Shown: positions 7,761 to 14,409 of the stretch, in pieces
Position numbering within the stretch: position 1 is the first letter of the stretch
Layout: each line of letters opens with the position of its first letter
DNA from: an uncultured Eubacteriales bacterium
Lineage (GTDB): Bacteria; Bacillota; Clostridia; Monoglobales; Monoglobaceae
Length of the DNA stretch: 18,749 bases
Direction: 5' to 3'
Assembly (NCBI GenBank): GCA_900542675.1
Contig: UQOT01000039.1
Span: forward strand, 1-18,749
The notes under the pieces: model-generated
What the model was told of the DNA's origin: nothing
Databases searched by the model: none
What the model saw: the letters and a program-made list of their open reading frames with translations, nothing else
Made by a program: the position numbers and the translations under genes

Positions 7761-8135
7761 TTACTCAACCTCAATTTCGTTAATATTGTGTATTATAAGA
7801 AGTATCTCGTTAATCCTGCGTTTTGTCGCGTCGGACAATACTCTGTTGTCGGGCGACGCTTCAATTTCGCTGATAATCCCGTCAATACGCTTTAAACTGT
7901 CGCGGATAGCAAGAAATCTTGAAGCCAGTCCGAGACGCTCCTCCGTGTCAAACAGAGCCTTTTCGGCGCGGACGATATTATCCCTCACACCCTGACGCGT
8001 AATTTTCAAATGCTCACTGATTTCAGCGAGAGACAAATCCTCGTTATAGCGCAAATCAACACATTCTATCTGTCTCGGCGTCAGCATATTCCTGTAAAAA
8101 TCAAACAGCAACGCAACTTTAATATTCTTTTCCAT
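7761..8135 (-). CDS. ylxM: YlxM/p13-like HTH protein, putative SRP-associated regulator
   Basis: This 124-residue protein belongs to the YlxM (UPF0122) family, whose N-terminal half looks like sigma-factor region 4: FDFYRNMLTPRQIECVDLRY, then LSLAEISEHLKITRQGVRDN as the helix-turn-helix, then a helical tail. YlxM is almost always next to ffh in Firmicutes, and in Streptococcus mutans it modulates SRP activity. The ATG at 8135 is preferred over a GTG at 8144 by alignment with family starts (MEKN), although neither has a strong Shine-Dalgarno sequence (only a weak AGTAGAG). It heads the operon ylxM-ffh-rpsP-khpA, behind a promoter and a perfect palindrome in the divergent intergenic region. Confidence 0.93.
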   Translation of the reverse strand: MEKNIKVALLFDFYRNMLTPRQIECVDLRYNEDLSLAEISEHLKITRQGVRDNIVRAEKALFDTEERLGLASRFLAIRDSLKRIDGIISEIEASPDNRVLSDATKRRINEILLIIHNINEIEVE

Positions 8136-8165
8136 AAAAGACACTCTACTTTAACTTTTATCGCT

Positions 8166-8195
8166 TAGTTGTAAAGGTGTTATGCTTTACAACTA
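8166..8195. promoter_or_regulatory. Perfect 11-bp inverted repeat at the start of the ylxM-ffh operon transcript
   Basis: TAGTTGTAAAG (8166-8176) and CTTTACAACTA (8185-8195) are exact reverse complements separated by eight bases. The element lies immediately downstream of the proposed -10 box (8205-8200) of the ylxM operon, so it spans the expected start of transcription. It may be a repressor operator or a hairpin at the 5' end of the mRNA. No T run follows on the minus strand, so it is not a terminator. Confidence 0.7.
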
Positions 8196-8199
8196 TGTT

Positions 8200-8228
8200 A
8201 GTTTACAATATTTTTGTTTGTTTGTCAA
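8200..8228 (-). promoter_or_regulatory. Sigma-A-type promoter for ylxM-ffh-rpsP-khpA
   Basis: On the minus strand a perfect TTGACA (8228-8223) is followed by a 17-base spacer and TAAACT (8205-8200, four of six consensus bases). The predicted start near 8194 falls at the edge of the 11-bp palindrome and leaves a leader of about 60 bases. Confidence 0.6.
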
Positions 8229-8288
8229 GGGCTTTCAGGGAAAAAAGTGCACAAAAATCGGTTTTATCGCACTATATTGATTTTTCTC

Positions 8289-8317
8289 TTGACAAAATCA
8301 ATTTATGCGTATATACT
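8289..8317 (+). promoter_or_regulatory. Sigma-A promoter of the GntR-ABC operon
   Basis: TTGACA (8289-8294), a 17-base spacer and TATACT (8312-8317) form a strong promoter. Its -10 box lies inside the left arm of the large palindrome at 8308-8346, so repressor binding would block RNA polymerase. Confidence 0.85.
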
Positions 8318-8346
8318 GTATATATTGATTATATACAGTATATACG
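8308..8346. promoter_or_regulatory. Operator: perfect 17-bp inverted repeat, likely bound by the adjacent GntR regulator
   Basis: CGTATATACTGTATATA (8308-8324) and TATATACAGTATATACG (8330-8346) are exact reverse complements around a TTGAT spacer. The element covers the -10 box and start site and ends at the ribosome binding site of the GntR gene. YtrA-type GntR repressors usually bind such long palindromes in their own promoters, so autorepression is the natural reading; binding itself is inferred. Confidence 0.88.
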
Positions 8347-8356
8347 GAGGTGAACT

Positions 8357-8731
8357 ATGAAGATAATTATTGCAAATTCATCGGACACGCCGATTTATGA
8401 GCAGATTGCCGAGGCTGTCCAAAAAGGTATAATAAGCGGTGAGCTGAGCGAAAGCGACGAGCTTCCATCTATCCGTGCGCTGGCGCGGGAACTTTCGGTC
8501 AGCGTGATAACGGTCAAAAATGCGTATGAAACGCTTGAAGAAAAGGGATACATCATAACGCGGCCGGGCAGAGGCTCTGTAGTATCGACAAAAAGCAATG
8601 TGCTTGCGCTGGAACATAAAATATCGGAAATGGAGCAGCATCTGCTTTCGGCAATCGACATATCGCGCGGTCTTGATATGGAGTTCACCGAATTGCTTCG
8701 CCGTTTGGAAGAACTGAACAAGGAGATATAG
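8357..8731 (+). CDS. GntR family transcriptional repressor, YtrA subfamily
   Basis: The 124-residue protein has a GntR winged helix-turn-helix (about 13-78): IYEQIAEAVQKGIISGEL, LPSIRALARELSVSVITVKN and YEEK-like GYIITRPGRGSVVS. Only a short helical tail (about 85-124) follows, which is the layout of the YtrA subfamily that regulates ABC transporters and lacks a large ligand-binding domain. GGAGG sits just before the ATG and abuts the operator palindrome. The stop is two bases from the ATG of the ABC ATPase gene, so the three genes form one operon. Relatives respond to cell-envelope antibiotics such as bacitracin or ramoplanin; the inducer here is unknown. Confidence 0.93.
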   Translation: MKIIIANSSDTPIYEQIAEAVQKGIISGELSESDELPSIRALARELSVSVITVKNAYETLEEKGYIITRPGRGSVVSTKSNVLALEHKISEMEQHLLSAIDISRGLDMEFTELLRRLEELNKEI

Positions 8732-8733
8732 CT

Positions 8734-9576
8734 ATGGAAAGTGCAATTAAAATAAATAATTTAATAAAAAAATACGAAACATTCACTTTAGGGCCGATAA
8801 ATCTTGAAATCCCCAAAGGATACATAACGGGTATAATAGGCAGAAACGGTGCGGGAAAGAGTACACTTATACGGACAATGCTCGGAATAAGCACGCCGAG
8901 CGGCGGTGATATAAGCGTATTCGGTGCACCTCTTACGGGCAATGAACCAAAAATCAAAAGTAAAATCGGCGCTGTGCTCGGGGGCGGAGCGTTCTATGAC
9001 GGACTGACAGTTAAAAATATGACAAAAATAATCCGACGGTTTTACTCAGATTGGGACAACGGTGTATACCAAAGATACCTAAGCCGCTTCGGGATTAACG
9101 AAAAAAAGAAGATTAAAGAGCTGTCGACAGGAATGAGAGAAAAATATAACATTGCCATCGCGCTGTCGCACAACGCAGACCTTATTGTTATGGATGAACC
9201 GTCGTCCGGGCTTGACCCGGTTATGCGCGGCGAGCTTATGGATATACTCGCCGAGGTTATTCAAGACGAGAACAAAACGATTGTACTCTCGACACATATC
9301 ACATCAGACCTTGACCAAATTGCCGACTTTATAATAATGCTTAAAGACGGCATGGTGCTGTTTAACACACAAAAGGATGAGCTGCTATATTCGCACAAGA
9401 TAGTAAAGGGATCTGCGGAACTGCTGACCGACACCGTGAAAAACGAGCTTATCGGATACAAGCCGGGAGAACACGGTTTTGTCGGACTTACAAAAAACGC
9501 TGCGGCATTCGGAAGCGAATTTCTTCTCGAAAAACCGTCAATCGAAAACATAATGCGGTTTTATGCGGCGCAATAA
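8734..9576 (+). CDS. ABC transporter ATP-binding protein (YtrB-like)
   Basis: This 280-residue ATPase has Walker A GRNGAGKST (36-44), the signature LSTGM (130-134), Walker B LIVMDEP (150-156), a D-loop GLDP (159-162) and the switch His (188). It would drive the ABC-2 permease encoded next. The segment where a Q-loop glutamine is usual reads IGAVLGGGAFYDGLTV (about 78-93) with no glutamine, a departure also seen in some YtrB-like proteins. The start is supported by AAGGAG inside the end of the GntR gene. The roughly 80-residue C-terminal extension is typical of two-component antibiotic or lipid exporters. The substrate cannot be inferred. Confidence 0.93.
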   Translation: MESAIKINNLIKKYETFTLGPINLEIPKGYITGIIGRNGAGKSTLIRTMLGISTPSGGDISVFGAPLTGNEPKIKSKIGAVLGGGAFYDGLTVKNMTKIIRRFYSDWDNGVYQRYLSRFGINEKKKIKELSTGMREKYNIAIALSHNADLIVMDEPSSGLDPVMRGELMDILAEVIQDENKTIVLSTHITSDLDQIADFIIMLKDGMVLFNTQKDELLYSHKIVKGSAELLTDTVKNELIGYKPGEHGFVGLTKNAAAFGSEFLLEKPSIENIMRFYAAQ

Positions 9577-9591
9577 AAAGGAGGCAAATTT

Positions 9592-10194
9592 ATGCTTAAC
9601 ATAATAAAAGCGGATTTCGGAATATCCAAAAAGAACATAATATTTATACTGATATACTACCTTATATTTACCGGTCTGTTTTCAGACTGCACTTTTGTTG
9701 TTATGCTGATTGGAATATCGGTTTATATGTTGATTTTCGGACTGATTTTTGCCGAGGAACGCGACAATATAAGTATGCTTCACCGAACACTCCCCGTCAG
9801 CGAAAAAGCAATAATAGGCGCAAAATATATAGAAAGCATATTAATAATTTTTGTGTCTTTGGGATTTGTTCAAGTTACAAGATACGGATTTATGCAGTTT
9901 ATGCCGAACTATACGCCCGTGGACGCACAAAATATGTTTATTGCGGTTATAACCTCCGCTCTGCTTTCGGCGGTATTCATTCCCGTAGTTTACAAATTCG
10001 GCATTGAAAAGTCGCGGTATATAGTTATAATATGCTGGCTGGGCGTTTCTGCCGCCGTCTCACCGCTTATGTACATATCGGGAGACCGGCCGGCAGCATC
10101 ATCAATTATTCTCATCATATGCACAGTGCTTAGTCTGCTTGCTCTTATTCCGTCATGGATGATATCGGTAAAAATATATAAGAATGCAATTTAA
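9592..10194 (+). CDS. ABC-2 type transporter permease
   Basis: The 200-residue product is strongly hydrophobic with about six predicted membrane segments, roughly at residues 16-48 (two), 75-95, 113-133, 140-160 and 170-195. Between the early segments lies EERDNISMLHRTLPVSEKAI, a cytoplasmic coupling motif (TLPxSxxxI) typical of ABC2_membrane_5-type permeases found with YtrA-regulated ATPases. AAAGGAGG is eight bases upstream of the ATG and the gene begins 15 bases after the ATPase stop. It would form the membrane channel of the transporter. Sequence alone does not give direction or cargo. Confidence 0.88.
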   Translation: MLNIIKADFGISKKNIIFILIYYLIFTGLFSDCTFVVMLIGISVYMLIFGLIFAEERDNISMLHRTLPVSEKAIIGAKYIESILIIFVSLGFVQVTRYGFMQFMPNYTPVDAQNMFIAVITSALLSAVFIPVVYKFGIEKSRYIVIICWLGVSAAVSPLMYISGDRPAASSIILIICTVLSLLALIPSWMISVKIYKNAI

Positions 10195-10197
10195 ATA

Positions 10198-10216
10198 GGC
10201 GCCCCGCAGGGGCGCC
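10198..10216. terminator. Hairpin between convergent ABC operon and protease gene, likely bidirectional terminator
   Basis: GGCGCCCC (10198-10205) and GGGGCGCC (10209-10216) form a perfect 8-bp stem with a GCA loop, three bases after the permease stop. The T content after it is modest on both strands (TTGACCTATT on plus, TATTTAAATT on minus). It probably serves both convergent transcripts. Confidence 0.65.
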
Positions 10217-10265
10217 TTGACCTATTGAACGTTTCCTCAGACTATAGAAGCTGCGCACAACCCAC

Positions 10266-12626
10266 TTATTTTTTTATCTCATATTCCGCACTTTCGCACA
10301 GGGGCGTTAATGTATCAAAATTCCATATTGAAACCTTGATGCTTGCTGCGGCCGGACAACTCTTATAATCGAGTACTGTACTGTATTTTGAAACCTCAAA
10401 CTGTTCTTTCATTGCCCTGTCAAGACGAACAAAAATACCGTCCTCGTTGTAAAAAGCAACCCATAGCTCTCCTTCATCGCCGGCCTGATTGCAGGTAATT
10501 TCAACGTTAACTGTTCCCTCTGCATCTCCGTCTGTAATTACGGGTTTTTCAATTTTAAATCCCGGATTTTTTGACGGTTCCGTGCTTGGCTCGATTGACG
10601 GTGATGCGCTCGGGCTCGGCTTTGTGCTCGGCTCTGTCGACGGCGATGCACTCGGACTCGGATTTGTGCTCGGCTCGGTTGACGGCGACGCGCTCGGGCT
10701 CGGATTTGTGCTCGGCTCGGTTGACGGCGATGCGCTCGGGCTCGGATTTGAACTTGGCTCGGTTGACGGCGACGCGCTCGGCTGCAAAACCGCCTCCTTT
10801 GTGTATGCCTTTACGTTCCAATTAGATTTATATGCCTGCTGATTGCCCGACTCCGGAACCGTATTTGTTCCTATATCATACCAACTGGCAATTCGTGTAA
10901 CATCACCGCTGCCGTTTGTATAGTGACCTTTATTATAATAGCTTACACCCACGGTATTCTCAAATGCCGACGAATAATCCTCACGTGCGAGACACAAAGT
11001 GGCGAAAACCACATCCGAGCTCTCCGCCGGGGTAATTCGTATTATAATATCAAAATCACCGCTTACATTTTTTGGTGTTTTCAGCTTAAGAGTATAATAT
11101 CCGGGTTTATCTATCCTGATTTTTTTCGTATCAGCGTTTGTCTCGGGGTCGACAAGTTTTTCCCTGCCGCTTTCAAAACTGCTCATTTCAAGCTCTCCCG
11201 GTTCATCAGGCGTGGCTTCGGCGTTATCATTTATATAAACCTCATAGCTCTGACCCGGATCGGTTACATAAAATCCTACAGCATTTAGTAATTCTGTGTC
11301 GCTTTCGGTCTCAAAACGGCTAAGCTGCATCATAAAACTCTTCATACCGTTTTTGGCGACAGCACCCTGCGGGTCATATGAATAAATATGCTTATACTCT
11401 TCGTCGGATGTCTCAAATGCCATTGCATACATACCGATAGTTGGGTCCATATACGACACATAATCATAACCGCCGTCGCCATAAAACTCACCCCAGCTGT
11501 TTCTCACCAGCCACGCGCCGTTTATCTTGTTCCCTCTGCCGTCCGTCGGTGGAATTTTAAAATTATCCGCCGAAAAATCATCGTCCCAGCCGAGTATCGT
11601 TACCGAATGGTTTGTTGCGATTTTAAACTCATATGTTCCGTCCGACTTAAAACTAACTCCATTCTTAAAAGACGTACCGCCTATCTCTTCCTCAATCGTA
11701 TCGCCGCTTACCATATCGCTCCAGCTGACGCAGTACGCAGCCTTATCCAAATTATAATACTTATTATTGCCTGTATATGCATAGTATGACGATGTAACCG
11801 CTCCGTATTTGATAACGGCAGACTTTATGGTTGATATTGCGGACTCATTCAGCCCAAAGCTTATATTCTGAACGCTGCTTTCGTTAGTTTCGGAATTCGT
11901 TACAATATCAAACGTCATTTTTGAGCTGCCGCCATACGCATCCGTCAAATTATAAGCTTTGTCCAAGCTGCCGCTGCGATTTCTGTTTAAAACCACGGAA
12001 TAATCCGCTCTATCCTTTGCATACCCGCTGTACACATCCTCGGAAAAGTCCGAAATCTTAACGGGTCCGCCGATTTCACGCGTCAGATACGCAAGCGACA
12101 TATTCATATTACCGCCTACTTTGGTATCAAATGTATATTTCTTATATTTCGCATCGTTCGTTTGATTGACAGCAGAAACTATATGATGCTCGGAAAACAT
12201 ATCGCTTTCATTTGAAAACTTGCGACCGAGTTTAAGAGCTGAAAATTCAAGCGCGGCCGCCGTGGAAAATGTCCAGCAGTCGCCGTCCTCACCCTGATTG
12301 CGGATTGCGGGAATTCCTTCGATATAATCCTCACTTGCTGGGTCATAATCCTTCTTGCGCGAGTCATACTTTTTAGGCAGCTCCGCCGCCGCAAATGCAA
12401 CATCAGGCAGCTTAACATCAACAGGATTGGGTATAACGCCGCGATACGCCGCAGGATTTTCCAGATATTCGCCGAATGACTCCGAAACACCTACGCTTAT
12501 AGGCGAGCTTTCGACGTAAGTTTCAGGTTCCTCCTTTGCCGCCCACGCTGCACACGGAACAGCAACAGCAGCCGCCATAAACGCAGCTATACTTTTTAAA
12601 ACCGACTTCTTTCTGAATTTAAACAT
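10266..12626 (-). CDS. Secreted C1-family (papain-like) cysteine protease with lectin-like region and Pro/Ser repeat linker
   Basis: The 786-residue protein starts with a signal peptide (basic FKFRKK, hydrophobic 12-25, Ala-rich cleavage region near 29). The papain fold (about 85-390) shows the oxyanion Gln and catalytic Cys in RNQGEDGDCWTFS (Q111, C117), catalytic His in NHSVTILGWDDD (H340) and Asn in WLVRNSWGE (N376). A lectin-like beta domain probably follows (about 400-610), as in other clostridial C1 proteases. Next come about five 14-residue Pro/Ser repeats, then a C-terminal beta domain of about 100 residues. There is no LPXTG or SLH anchor, so it is secreted or held by the C-terminal domain. 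The ATG at 12626 is preferred over one 33 bases upstream because AAGGATGG precedes it. It may digest host, dietary or surface proteins. Confidence 0.92.
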   Translation of the reverse strand: MFKFRKKSVLKSIAAFMAAAVAVPCAAWAAKEEPETYVESSPISVGVSESFGEYLENPAAYRGVIPNPVDVKLPDVAFAAAELPKKYDSRKKDYDPASEDYIEGIPAIRNQGEDGDCWTFSTAAALEFSALKLGRKFSNESDMFSEHHIVSAVNQTNDAKYKKYTFDTKVGGNMNMSLAYLTREIGGPVKISDFSEDVYSGYAKDRADYSVVLNRNRSGSLDKAYNLTDAYGGSSKMTFDIVTNSETNESSVQNISFGLNESAISTIKSAVIKYGAVTSSYYAYTGNNKYYNLDKAAYCVSWSDMVSGDTIEEEIGGTSFKNGVSFKSDGTYEFKIATNHSVTILGWDDDFSADNFKIPPTDGRGNKINGAWLVRNSWGEFYGDGGYDYVSYMDPTIGMYAMAFETSDEEYKHIYSYDPQGAVAKNGMKSFMMQLSRFETESDTELLNAVGFYVTDPGQSYEVYINDNAEATPDEPGELEMSSFESGREKLVDPETNADTKKIRIDKPGYYTLKLKTPKNVSGDFDIIIRITPAESSDVVFATLCLAREDYSSAFENTVGVSYYNKGHYTNGSGDVTRIASWYDIGTNTVPESGNQQAYKSNWNVKAYTKEAVLQPSASPSTEPSSNPSPSASPSTEPSTNPSPSASPSTEPSTNPSPSASPSTEPSTKPSPSASPSIEPSTEPSKNPGFKIEKPVITDGDAEGTVNVEITCNQAGDEGELWVAFYNEDGIFVRLDRAMKEQFEVSKYSTVLDYKSCPAAASIKVSIWNFDTLTPLCESAEYEIKK
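10563..10781 (-). repeat. Tandem 42-bp repeats encoding the Pro/Ser linker of the protease
   Basis: About five tandem copies encode the 14-residue unit PSPSASPSTEPSTN, with edge copies degenerate (PSSN, PSTK, SIEPSTE). The inner copies are nearly identical at DNA level. Such arrays expand and contract by slippage, so copy number may vary among strains and assembly could collapse it. Confidence 0.92.
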
Positions 12627-12678
12627 ATTATTTCCATCCTTTTTATTTTTAAGGGGCATTTTGCCGCGTGATGTGTAT

Positions 12679-12706
12679 ATTATACCATGAATTTACACAA
12701 TGTCAA
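12679..12706 (-). promoter_or_regulatory. Sigma-A promoter for the secreted protease gene
   Basis: On the minus strand, TTGACA (12706-12701) is followed by a 16-base spacer and TATAAT (12684-12679). The predicted start near 12672 gives a leader of about 45 bases. Both boxes match consensus exactly. Confidence 0.82.
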
Positions 12707-12749
12707 TCAATTTAATATATTTAATGTAGGAAAAACTTTGTCAAAACCC

Positions 12750-12778
12750 TTGAAAAATAAGGGATTGTATGGTAAAAT
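12750..12778 (+). promoter_or_regulatory. Sigma-A-type promoter of the pheS-pheT-ireB operon
   Basis: TTGAAA (12750-12755), a 17-base spacer and TAAAAT (12773-12778) each match five of six consensus bases. Transcription from about 12785 leaves only some 65 bases before the pheS ATG, too short for a T-box leader. Confidence 0.7.
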
Positions 12779-12849
12779 GTCTTGATAGCATATGTTTTCT
12801 CTCTGTGGGAGGCATTATTACAGAATTAAAATATGGAGGTTTAAAATAT

Positions 12850-13869
12850 ATGAAGGAACAGCTAAGTGTCATAAAAAACGCAGCGGAAAAAGCACTCTCC
12901 GGCGCTGCCGACTTAAATGAGCTTGAAGCCCTGCGAGTTAAATTCTTGGGCAAAAAAGGCGAACTTACAGCGGTTATGAAGGGTATGGGCAAGCTTTCAA
13001 ACGAGGAACGTCCGGTTATCGGAAAACTCGCAAACGAGGTTCGCACATTTATCGAAAACGCTTTGGAGGAAAAAAAGGCGTCGCTCCAAAACGCCGTAAA
13101 ATCTGCAAAACTCAAGCTTGAAACTGTCGATGTCGGTCTGCCCGGCAAAATCCCCGAGACCGGCAAGCGTCACCCGATGACAACCGTTATCGATGATATG
13201 AATGAAATCTTTATCGGTATGGGCTTCTCTATTGCAGAAGGGCCTGAAGTTGAGCTTGACTACTACAACTTTGAGGCTCTTAACCTGCCGCCCGACCACC
13301 CGGCGCGCGATACGCAGGATACGTTCTATATAAACGATAATACTTTGCTGCGCACGCAGACTTCATCTGTTCAGATACGTGTAATGGAAAATCAAAAGCC
13401 GCCCATACGCATTATCTCACCGGGACGCGTTTACAGAAGTGATGCGGTTGACGCAACACATTCACCCGTATTCCACCAAATGGAAGGTCTTGTAATTGAT
13501 GAGGGCATCACAATGGCCGACCTTAAGGGTACGCTTGAGGTATTTGTAAAGAAGCTCTACGGCGAAGATACAAAGGTCCGCTTTAGACCGCACCACTTCC
13601 CGTTCACCGAGCCGAGCGCAGAGATGGATATATCGTGCTTTAACTGCGGCGGCGAGGGCTGCCGTATCTGTAAGGGCGAGGGCTGGATTGAAATACTCGG
13701 CTGCGGAATGGTTCACCCGAAGGTTCTTGCAAATGTCGGAATTGACCCGGATAAGTATTCAGGCTTTGCGTTTGGTATAGGACTTGAACGTGTCGCTATG
13801 TTCCGCTATGGTATAGATGATTTAAGACTGTTTTTTGAAAACGACTTAGGTTTCTTAAAGCAATTCTAA
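12850..13869 (+). CDS. pheS: Phenylalanine--tRNA ligase alpha subunit
   Basis: PheS is the catalytic half of the alpha2-beta2 enzyme that charges tRNA-Phe. The 339-residue protein has an N-terminal coiled-coil tRNA-binding arm (about 1-90) and a class II core with HPMTTVIDDMNEIFIGMGF (108-126), motif 2 in PGRVYRSDAVDATHSPVFHQ (191-210) and motif 3 in FAFGIGLERVAMFRYGI (306-322). A Cys cluster, CFNCGGEGCRIC (C263, C266, C271, C274), may bind zinc. The start chosen is the ATG at 12850, preceded by TATGGAGG and aligning with family starts; the in-frame ATG at 12769 overlaps the promoter. The next gene begins one base after the stop. Confidence 0.97.
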   Translation: MKEQLSVIKNAAEKALSGAADLNELEALRVKFLGKKGELTAVMKGMGKLSNEERPVIGKLANEVRTFIENALEEKKASLQNAVKSAKLKLETVDVGLPGKIPETGKRHPMTTVIDDMNEIFIGMGFSIAEGPEVELDYYNFEALNLPPDHPARDTQDTFYINDNTLLRTQTSSVQIRVMENQKPPIRIISPGRVYRSDAVDATHSPVFHQMEGLVIDEGITMADLKGTLEVFVKKLYGEDTKVRFRPHHFPFTEPSAEMDISCFNCGGEGCRICKGEGWIEILGCGMVHPKVLANVGIDPDKYSGFAFGIGLERVAMFRYGIDDLRLFFENDLGFLKQF

Positions 13870-13870
13870 T

Positions 13871-14398
13871 ATGAAACGAGTAATGATAATCGGATTTTCG
13901 GGCGCGGGAAAATCGACAATGGCAAATATGATTGCCGAAAAGCTCGGCATCGAAGCGGTTCACCTTGACAGCCTGCACTGGCTGCCCGGCTGGGTTGAGA
14001 ACACAAAGGAAAACGAGATAAGCGCACTTAAACCCGTTCTTAATTCAGAAAAATGGGTCATAGACGGAAACTACTCAAAAATCTTGTACAATGAGCGTAT
14101 GAATATGGCTGACACAATAGTATTTTTGGACTTTAACCGATTTTTATGTCTCATAAGAGTAATAAGACGCTATTTAAAGCACAAAGGCAAGCGCCGACCC
14201 GATATGGGTGAAGGCTGCGATGAAAAGCTTGATTTTGAGTTCGTAAGCTGGGTGCTTTATAAGGGCAGAAAATCCAAAAATCGCAAAAACAAGCTCATCA
14301 GACTAAGTGAGCTTAAAGCAGAATATCCCGAAAAGGATATATGTATTTTAAGAAATCCGAGACAGGTACGGGAATTTCTTAAATCCCGCAATATATAG
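13871..14398 (+). CDS. FlaR-like P-loop NTPase (adenylate-kinase-like), inserted between pheS and pheT
   Basis: The 175-residue protein has Walker A GFSGAGKST (8-16), then HLDSLHWLPGW (31-41), WVIDGNYSK (62-70), DTIVFLDFNRFLCLIRVIRR (81-100) and a basic KHKGKRRPDMGEGCDEKL stretch (103-120). These are the conserved blocks of the family annotated as AAA ATPase or DNA topology modulation protein FlaR, which resembles nucleoside or shikimate-type kinases. The biochemical function is not known. It starts one base after the pheS stop with only a weak ribosome binding site, suggesting translational coupling. It ends 11 bases before pheT. pheS and pheT are usually adjacent, so its position is unusual. 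Composition and codons look like the neighbours. Confidence 0.85.
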   Translation: MKRVMIIGFSGAGKSTMANMIAEKLGIEAVHLDSLHWLPGWVENTKENEISALKPVLNSEKWVIDGNYSKILYNERMNMADTIVFLDFNRFLCLIRVIRRYLKHKGKRRPDMGEGCDEKLDFEFVSWVLYKGRKSKNRKNKLIRLSELKAEYPEKDICILRNPRQVREFLKSRNI

Positions 14399-14409
14399 GA
14401 GGAAAAATA

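Noticed and set aside
8245..8275. AGTGC and GCACT inverted repeat between the two divergent promoters
   Set aside because: Only five paired bases with a long spacer; not above chance in AT-rich intergenic DNA.
10563..10781. CRISPR-like array because of regular repeats
   Set aside because: The units are directly tandem without unique spacers and lie in frame inside a protein-coding gene.
10489..10842. Plus-strand frame with Gly/Asp/Leu repeats opposite the protease linker
   Set aside because: It is the antisense reading of the 42-bp coding repeats, not an independent repeat protein.
12769..12849. An N-terminal extension of PheS from the ATG at 12769
   Set aside because: It overlaps the -10 region of the promoter, has no ribosome binding site and is unlike PheS N-termini; the ATG at 12850 has GGAGG and aligns with the family.
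12785..12849. A T-box leader in front of pheS
   Set aside because: The leader is only about 65 bases, has no T-box sequence (TGGNACCGCG) and no room for specifier and terminator stems.
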